Shown here one piece after another: positions 1-4,343 of a stretch of DNA of 7,147 nucleotides (positions are counted from its first letter, which is position 1; each line of letters opens with the position of its first letter). The notes beneath the pieces were generated by a model. It saw nothing but the letters and a program-made list of their open reading frames with translations, was not told the DNA's origin and made no database searches. This stretch comes from Methanobacteriota archaeon (lineage in GTDB: Archaea; Thermoplasmatota; E2; DHVEG-1). The stretch covers positions 1-7,147 of the forward strand of contig CAIYYQ010000408.1 in the NCBI GenBank assembly GCA_903930505.1, written 5' to 3'. Position numbers and translations under genes: made by a program.

Positions 1-42
1 ATCGCTGCAATCATCCTTCTTTACCGGAAAAAACAATTCTAG
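1..42 (+). CDS. C-terminal end of an upstream membrane-anchored protein (partial)
   Basis: Frame 1 is open from the window edge to a TAG at 40-42 and reads IAAIILLYRKKQF. A hydrophobic run followed by a short Arg/Lys tail is what the end of a C-terminal membrane anchor looks like. Both large surface proteins in this window end the same way, in a hydrophobic helix and a tail rich in Arg/Lys. The stop is followed within 11 bases by a T6 run and then by a long AT-rich stretch, which fits the end of a transcription unit. Only 13 codons are visible, so nothing can be said about family or function. A chance open frame of this length is possible; the residue pattern and following T-tract are the reasons to call it. 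Confidence 0.5.
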   Translation: MAAIILLYRKKQF

Positions 43-52
43 AAATCACACC

Positions 53-138
53 TTTTTTCAATTTGTAAAACGGTAATAAAATAAAAAATGAAATATTCTT
101 TTATGTTTTTTTTCTTAAATTTCGAATAAAATTTTTTT
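53..138 (+). terminator. T-tract termination region after the upstream gene
   Basis: Three T runs lie here: T6 at 53-58, T8 at 106-113 and T7 at 132-138. Archaeal RNA polymerase terminates at U-rich tracts without needing a hairpin, so these are plausible termination sites for the gene ending at 42. The whole stretch 43-190 is very AT-rich and has no credible reading frame. Confidence 0.45.
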
Positions 139-166
139 CAAAAGGATACGTTCTTCTTATTCGAAA
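120..166. repeat. Perfect 10-bp inverted repeat upstream of the first surface-protein gene
   Basis: The left arm TTTCGAATAA (120-129) is the exact reverse complement of the right arm TTATTCGAAA (157-166), with 27 bases between them. Each arm contains the self-complementary hexamer TTCGAA. The right arm ends about 29 bases before the TATA block of the first surface-protein gene, a sensible position for a regulator-binding site. Alternatively it could form a stem with a large loop. A related TTCGAAT lies at 4178-4184 in front of the second surface-protein gene, but at a different distance from its TATA box. Confidence 0.4.
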
Positions 167-187
167 CTCTTCAAAATACCTGCGCTT

Positions 188-226
188 TTTTCAGATAAAA
201 TATTTATATGAGAAGGATACAGTATA
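188..226 (+). promoter_or_regulatory. TATA-type archaeal promoter of the first surface-protein gene
   Basis: The core AAAATATTTATA (197-208) matches an archaeal TATA box. With the usual distance of about 26 bases to the start site, transcription would begin near 230, giving a leader of about 25 bases before the ATG at 254. Bases 188-208 match 4186-4206, upstream of the paralogous gene, at 20 of 21 positions. Both copies then carry CAGTATA (220-226 here) 11-12 bases after the TATA core. Conservation between two non-coding copies supports a functional promoter. The start site itself is inferred. Confidence 0.65.
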
Positions 227-240
227 GAAAAAGAAACGAT

Positions 241-245
241 GGTGA
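241..245 (+). promoter_or_regulatory. Shine-Dalgarno site (GGTGA) that fixes the start at 254
   Basis: GGTGA, extended to GGTGAGAT, lies 8 bases before the ATG at 254 and matches the archaeal 16S rRNA tail complement. The same ATGGTGA word appears at 4235-4241 in the leader of the paralogue. Confidence 0.6.
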
Positions 246-253
246 GATGAGAT

Positions 254-3067
254 ATGAAAAAAATATTCAGGATACTACTTTGTACATTCGTATTCAGCAC
301 CCTTTTTCTCACATCATGGCAGATTATTGCCATAGATGATGCGATCCCACCTGAATGGAAAAATCAAGGGCAAAATAAAACAATCATCCAATCTGGGGAG
401 AATATCACCTTATATGCCCAAGGAAGGGATACCATTGCACTCAATTATTCATATCTTGCAACCAATGAGACCGGAGAATGGCAAATTTTTTCTGGATTTC
501 AAAATTGGAAGTATTGTAAACAACTTGTGATCAATCATACTTTTGTTGAAGCAGATCTGACGAACTTTCCGGTTCTTATTATGCTTACGTCACCTGATTT
601 TGCCCACTACGCACAATCGGATGGCGACGATTTTATCTTTGTTGACACAACCGTAGGAATTCGTTACAACCATGAGATTGAATACTATAATAATACAAAC
701 GGCGAACTCGTCGCATGGGTAAATATCCCGTTTTTAGATTCGAAAAAAGATACAGTATTGTACCTGTATTACGGGAACCCTGATTGTGAAAACCAGCAGA
801 ATGTCGCAGGAACATGGGATTCAAACTACGTTATGGTGAATCATATGACCGGTGCAGCCGCTGCTGATCTGAAAGACAGTTCAGCAAACCACTGGGATGT
901 CACCAGCTCTGGTGGCAGTCCTTCCTATAATCAACTTGGAAAGGTTGGGAAATGCGTTGATTTCGACGGGTCTGGTTCATATCTACAAGCAAGTGGTTTC
1001 CGATTGCCAACTGATAGCTCCCATACCGGCTCATGCTGGGTGTATGTCGATGGAAATGCAGGTACCCGACGATATGCGTTTGAAGGAGCCAGTGCCAACC
1101 TCGCTATTTCTTTGCTGGTTTGGACGAATGAAACCTTCAAGAATTATGCAGGAACATCAAGAGGAACATTCTCAGCGTATAGTGCAACCAAGGTTGATGT
1201 CGCTAACCCCCAGTGGTATTATGTTACCACCCGAGCCAATGCGACCAGTGATCGACTCGATATTTTCGTCAACGACATCAATGAAGCATATACCTCGATA
1301 TCGGGAACAATTTATCCTGAAACGCAAGGCCTCAACATCGGAACATGGAGAAGTGCTGGTGGTTATTGTATGAACGGGAAGATTGATGAGATTCGCATCT
1401 CCAAGGTAAGCCGGAGTGATGCCTGGATTAAAACCGAATACAACATGATGAGCTCGCCATCTCTGTTTTTGGTCTTTAGAGAGTGTTCACCGATGAAAAT
1501 GCAGGAAAATGATCAATGGCAGTGGTCAAATTTCACTTGGCAGAACCCTGAAATAGAAAAAGGAACAATTGGTTGGCGTATCTACTATGTGGATACAAAA
1601 GGAAATACGATTGCAACCGATGTCATGAGTTTTACTATCTTTAGAGGAAATAACCCCCCAAGTCGTCCTGGAGGTCTCGCGGGATCAAATACTGGGGTTG
1701 TTGGAAGAGAATATACATATACAATAAATGCGGTGACTGATCCTGAGAATGATGACATAGCGTTCTTATTTGATTGGGGTGGTGGAAATCAAAGTGGATG
1801 GACAGATTTTGTATCATCTGGGACCGGCATAAGTCAATCATATATATGGAAAAACACAGGTTCATTTGAGATCAAGGTGAAAGCGAAAGATACGTATGGC
1901 CTTGAAAGCGACTGGTCACCAATTTTTCCCATTGTTATCGGTTCATCATCCCGTCCAGAACTCTATATCGATGTCCCTTCTTCTGTGAGAGAAGATTCTT
2001 CTTTTCAAATGACGATAATGACTATGGGTATGGCTGTCGAAGGTGCAAGAGTAGAGGTTTTTAATAATATCTATTATAGCACGAGTGAAGGCATCGTAAA
2101 TCTTTCTGCGCCTCAAGTAGAGCAAAATACGGAATATCCAATAGTGGCAAGTAAAGAAGGATATGTTTCTGCAACTGCAATGATCATCGTATTACACGAA
2201 GACAATGTTCTCCACCAGGGCTGGATTTTCGGAAAAGTTACTGATGAATCTGGAGGATCCATCAACGATGCAAACATCTGTGCCGTACTCACAAATGCAG
2301 AGGCTACTCGGAAATGTGTTTTTACTGATGATCAAGGTAGATACTACGTTTTAGTTCCTGTCGGTACCTATATCGTAGAGGTCATGAAACCAGAATATGA
2401 AACAAATACAAAATACGACATAACTGTAGTGGAACATCAGGCTGTTGGAGCAAATTTTGTATTGAAAAAAGCAGGAAACGCTTCAAAGACTCAAACGGAA
2501 GAGATCATTGATTATGCGATTCAATACGGAATCAAAGAGGGTATTATCGGCGGAGAAATCACTCTTCCGTTAATGCAGCCAAGCGTTGTTACCGTCTATG
2601 ATACTCGATTAAATATTCATGTTTCATCGACCATGGAGACAGGCGTATTCAGGTTTACGGTCGCAAGCCCCAATGAAACAAATGGGACAGTGATCGCTAT
2701 CCGGATTGATAACCCAGAGGATATTTTGAATAAAAAGGTGAAAGATCTCAAAGAAATCGTCGTGATATTTGATGGAAAACCTGTTCAGATGGCGGTAAGC
2801 TCAGGAGATATCTTCAATACACCGTCCCCTGATGAACAACCAATGTGGGCAGGGTTACTCACAGGGAAATTATACATCCTTCTCTCCGTTCCTTCCTTTA
2901 GTCAACATGAAATATCGATTCATGCAGAAGAACTTAATCCAGTTATCGGAGGTATTCTTGCTGTTCTCTTGTATTGTTCAGTAAGCATCCTTGTCGGTGT
3001 TCTGTTTTTCAGTCCTATCCTTGTTCGTATTGCTCATCGTCGACGCATTCTCCGTGAGAAAAAGTAA
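254..3067 (+). CDS. Secreted, membrane-anchored DUF2341-LamG-PKD surface protein (first paralogue)
   Basis: A 937-residue putative cell-surface adhesin or glycan-binding protein, displayed outside the cell on one C-terminal helix. Layout by residue: signal peptide 1-26 (KK start, long hydrophobic core); Ig-like beta segment 33-80; DUF2341 about 85-197 (WKYCKQ, NFPVLIM, DGDDF, YYGN); concanavalin/LamG-like fold about 200-405, ending in the typical NGKIDEIRIS motif and WIKTEYN; the second half of the Ig-like domain 411-462 (QWSNFTW, GWRIYY, MSFTI); PKD-like domain 466-563 (KVKAKDTYGLESDWS); Ig/invasin-like beta domain 568-648; carboxypeptidase-regulatory-like domain 655-738; membrane-proximal domain 746-890; membrane helix about 897-922; basic tail. 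About 14 N-glycosylation sequons are present. Cysteine pairs C88/C178 and C676/C688 are kept in the paralogue. No catalytic motif is seen. The start is supported by the GGTGA site and by the signal peptide beginning at this Met. Domain names come from motif recognition by eye; the exact ligand is unknown. Confidence 0.9.
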   Translation: MKKIFRILLCTFVFSTLFLTSWQIIAIDDAIPPEWKNQGQNKTIIQSGENITLYAQGRDTIALNYSYLATNETGEWQIFSGFQNWKYCKQLVINHTFVEADLTNFPVLIMLTSPDFAHYAQSDGDDFIFVDTTVGIRYNHEIEYYNNTNGELVAWVNIPFLDSKKDTVLYLYYGNPDCENQQNVAGTWDSNYVMVNHMTGAAAADLKDSSANHWDVTSSGGSPSYNQLGKVGKCVDFDGSGSYLQASGFRLPTDSSHTGSCWVYVDGNAGTRRYAFEGASANLAISLLVWTNETFKNYAGTSRGTFSAYSATKVDVANPQWYYVTTRANATSDRLDIFVNDINEAYTSISGTIYPETQGLNIGTWRSAGGYCMNGKIDEIRISKVSRSDAWIKTEYNMMSSPSLFLVFRECSPMKMQENDQWQWSNFTWQNPEIEKGTIGWRIYYVDTKGNTIATDVMSFTIFRGNNPPSRPGGLAGSNTGVVGREYTYTINAVTDPENDDIAFLFDWGGGNQSGWTDFVSSGTGISQSYIWKNTGSFEIKVKAKDTYGLESDWSPIFPIVIGSSSRPELYIDVPSSVREDSSFQMTIMTMGMAVEGARVEVFNNIYYSTSEGIVNLSAPQVEQNTEYPIVASKEGYVSATAMIIVLHEDNVLHQGWIFGKVTDESGGSINDANICAVLTNAEATRKCVFTDDQGRYYVLVPVGTYIVEVMKPEYETNTKYDITVVEHQAVGANFVLKKAGNASKTQTEEIIDYAIQYGIKEGIIGGEITLPLMQPSVVTVYDTRLNIHVSSTMETGVFRFTVASPNETNGTVIAIRIDNPEDILNKKVKDLKEIVVIFDGKPVQMAVSSGDIFNTPSPDEQPMWAGLLTGKLYILLSVPSFSQHEISIHAEELNPVIGGILAVLLYCSVSILVGVLFFSPILVRIAHRRRILREKK

Positions 3068-3073
3068 GTAACT

Positions 3074-3080
3074 CTTATAT
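3074..3080 (+). promoter_or_regulatory. Possible weak TATA box for the membrane-protein/regulator pair
   Basis: CTTATAT lies just after the stop of the first surface-protein gene. A start site about 26 bases downstream would fall near 3103, just before the Shine-Dalgarno-like GAAGGG of the next gene. The match is weak, and no strong T-tract separates the genes, so read-through from the upstream gene is equally possible. Confidence 0.2.
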
Positions 3081-3117
3081 CCTCTTTGCTGTTTTGGAAT
3101 ACGAAGGGATCGTGAGG

Positions 3118-3402
3118 ATGGAGATCGAAAACTTCGTTCCAATTATTTTAAGCGCATGCATAACAATCTTTTCCTTCGGGCTTCTTTTGGTATCGTTTTT
3201 CAGCTTCAAACGGTATAAAAACATCAAGCTTCTTTTTATCAGCCTTGTTTTTATCGTGTTTTTAATTAAAGGGATACTGCTGAGCCTTCGATTGTTTTTT
3301 TCCGAGATTTCGATGCTTGATCCGTTTCTTTCCGGCTCATGGAGCGGCGTGTTTGATTTCTTTATTCTTGTTCTCTTGTTTTTTGCTATACTCAAGAGAT
3401 AA
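3118..3402 (+). CDS. Small three-helix membrane protein, likely partner of the adjacent wHTH regulator
   Basis: The product is 94 residues and almost entirely hydrophobic. Three membrane segments are visible, at about 6-29, 36-60 and 77-92. The basic loop KRYKNIK (31-37) between helices 1 and 2 and the KR at the C-terminus suggest an outside N-terminus and a cytoplasmic C-terminus. The loop at 61-76 would then face outside and could sense something. No enzyme or transporter motif is present. ATG 3118 is chosen because GAAGGG (3103-3108) lies 9 bases upstream; TTG 3094 and GTG 3112 are in frame but poorly placed. The stop is only 4 bases before the start of the wHTH gene, so the two are almost certainly co-transcribed. 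Small three-helix proteins next to winged-helix regulators are a recurring archaeal arrangement, but the specific family is not identified here. A role as membrane sensor or anchor for the regulator is inference. Confidence 0.75.
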   Translation: MEIENFVPIILSACITIFSFGLLLVSFFSFKRYKNIKLLFISLVFIVFLIKGILLSLRLFFSEISMLDPFLSGSWSGVFDFFILVLLFFAILKR

Positions 3403-3406
3403 AGTT

Positions 3407-4165
3407 ATGACTGAAGATCATACTGATGAAATTCAGAGGAAAATTTATAATCTGATCACACATAATCCTGGGATTCATTTAAGTAAAATTGCTGAATTGC
3501 TTTCTCTGAAAATAACTGAAGTGGAAGCCTATTTATATTTTTTAGAAAAAAAAGGTTTGATTTCTGTTTTGCAGGACGCAGGTTATAAGCAATATTATCC
3601 TCAGGAACAATTTGAAAAATTACGTGATAAACGATCCTGTGAGATCCGGAAGAAAATATACATGCTTCTTGGTCAGAACCCTGGTTTGCATCTGAGTCGG
3701 ATTGCAGAACTCCTTGAAATGAGTGTGCCGTCTGTTGACTATCATCTTCTCAACATGGAGAGAAACGGAGAAATATTTGCGATGAAAGGCGAGAAGGGGT
3801 ATTATAAGAGATATTATCTTGAGAAGAGTGAACAGGAGAAACCAGAGGCGATTATTTTTGAGATCATTAGTAAAAAGGTTCCATTGAAGATCATCCTTCT
3901 TTTAATAAAATATCGTACGTTACAGCATAAAGAAATTTTAGAACATCTTAATATTGCGTCTTCGACGCTTTCGTATCATCTCGCTCAACTGATAGAAAAT
4001 GGAATTGTTTTTGTTCAATTTCGTGGAGAGGAAAAAGGATATTCCCTTCAGAATCAGGAGGAGATCATCCGTATTTTGAAAAGATATGAGGTTCATATTG
4101 AGTTTCATTTAGCCTTAGAAGATTTCAAAGATCTTTGGGATGGTCTACGGTATTTAAACGATTAA
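3407..4165 (+). CDS. Triple winged-helix DNA-binding regulator
   Basis: A 252-residue cytoplasmic protein, probably a transcriptional regulator. Three winged-helix units are visible. Unit 1 (about 8-66) and unit 2 (about 79-138) are an internal duplication: IYNLITHNPGIHLSKIAELL matches IYMLLGQNPGLHLSRIAELL at an offset of 71 residues. Both end in a wing with GYKQYY or GYYKRYY. Unit 3 (about 148-215) is ArsR-like, with recognition helix SSTLSYHLAQLIENGIV and a wing at FRGEEKGY. Unit 2 has a similar recognition helix (SVPSVDYHLLNME); unit 1 is more divergent there (TEVEAYLYFLEKK). The tail (216-252) is helical and acidic and could mediate dimerisation. No ligand-binding domain or metal-binding cysteine cluster is visible. 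ATG 3407 is chosen because extension upstream (to 3317) would only read the preceding membrane gene out of frame. The Shine-Dalgarno signal is weak (GAGAT, 3396-3400), so translational coupling to the gene 4 bases upstream is likely. The target is unknown; the flanking surface-protein promoters are the obvious candidates. Confidence 0.85.
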   Translation: MTEDHTDEIQRKIYNLITHNPGIHLSKIAELLSLKITEVEAYLYFLEKKGLISVLQDAGYKQYYPQEQFEKLRDKRSCEIRKKIYMLLGQNPGLHLSRIAELLEMSVPSVDYHLLNMERNGEIFAMKGEKGYYKRYYLEKSEQEKPEAIIFEIISKKVPLKIILLLIKYRTLQHKEILEHLNIASSTLSYHLAQLIENGIVFVQFRGEEKGYSLQNQEEIIRILKRYEVHIEFHLALEDFKDLWDGLRYLND

Positions 4166-4185
4166 CAATGGGTTTTGTTCGAATC

Positions 4186-4223
4186 TTTTCAAATAAAATA
4201 TTTATAGAATGAAGCACAGTATA
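4186..4223 (+). promoter_or_regulatory. TATA-type promoter of the second surface-protein gene (duplicated block)
   Basis: The core AAAATATTTATA (4195-4206) sits in a 21-base block differing at one position from 188-208, followed by CAGTATA at 4217-4223. Predicted initiation is near 4228, which leaves a leader of about 115 bases before the ATG at 4344. That is far longer than the leader of the first copy. The shared block shows that the duplication giving rise to the two surface-protein genes included their promoter. Confidence 0.6.
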
Positions 4224-4298
4224 AGAGAGTATTAATGGTGAATACGGAGAGATGAACCTCAGTTAGGATATGTACTGGGAAAAATCTCTGATAAAAAA

Positions 4299-4319
4299 AT
4301 ATTACTTATAATGTAATAT
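4299..4319. promoter_or_regulatory. Perfect dyad, candidate operator, in the leader of the second surface-protein gene
   Basis: ATATTAC (4299-4305) and GTAATAT (4313-4319) are exact reverse complements. The 7-base spacer between them contains the self-complementary TTATAA. The dyad is centred about 35 bases before the ATG at 4344. This size and symmetry suit a dimeric winged-helix protein, and one is encoded immediately upstream. The centre (ACTTATAA) could also serve as a second TATA box; the transcript would then begin near 4333-4336 and lack the GAGGTG site. A role as an operator is inference; in AT-rich DNA short AT-rich dyads also arise by chance. Confidence 0.4.
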
Positions 4320-4325
4320 GAGTAA

Positions 4326-4331
4326 GAGGTG
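4326..4331 (+). promoter_or_regulatory. Shine-Dalgarno site (GAGGTG) for the second surface-protein gene
   Basis: GAGGTG is a strong match to the archaeal 16S tail complement and lies 12 bases before ATG 4344, slightly far but usable. It overlaps the in-frame GTG at 4329, which argues against that GTG being the start. Confidence 0.55.
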
Positions 4332-4343
4332 GTTTGCGGTCCT

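Noticed and set aside
736..745. TTCGAA as a general regulatory motif
   Set aside because: The hexamer also occurs inside coding sequence (near 738 and 5497), so by itself it is not specific. Only the 10-bp inverted arrangement at 120-166 is kept as a feature.
897..1373. Out-of-frame + strand reading frame with similarity to another at 5002-5298
   Set aside because: The similarity between the two alternative frames follows from the paralogy of the host genes. Neither has a ribosome site, and the host frame is clearly the one under protein constraint.
3094..3117. TTG 3094 or GTG 3112 as start of the small membrane protein
   Set aside because: TTG has no ribosome site, and GTG is only 3 bases from GAAGGG. 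ATG 3118 has suitable spacing.
3075..3395. Minus-strand reading frame opposite the small membrane protein
   Set aside because: It is basic, low-complexity sequence, as expected from the complement of Phe/Leu-rich codons, with no domain and no start signal.
3317..3406. Start of the wHTH gene at ATG 3317, adding 30 hydrophobic residues
   Set aside because: The added residues come from reading the third membrane segment of the preceding gene out of frame, which naturally looks hydrophobic. ATG 3407 starts right at the first winged-helix unit and leaves no overlap.
4235..4255. Short upstream frame MVNTER before the second surface-protein gene
   Set aside because: Six codons starting inside the shared ATGGTGA word, which in the first gene serves as the ribosome site. 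There is no evidence of translation.
4329..4343. GTG 4329 as start of the second surface protein
   Set aside because: It overlaps the GAGGTG ribosome site and would put MVCGP before an MKK signal peptide that matches the paralogue from ATG 4344.
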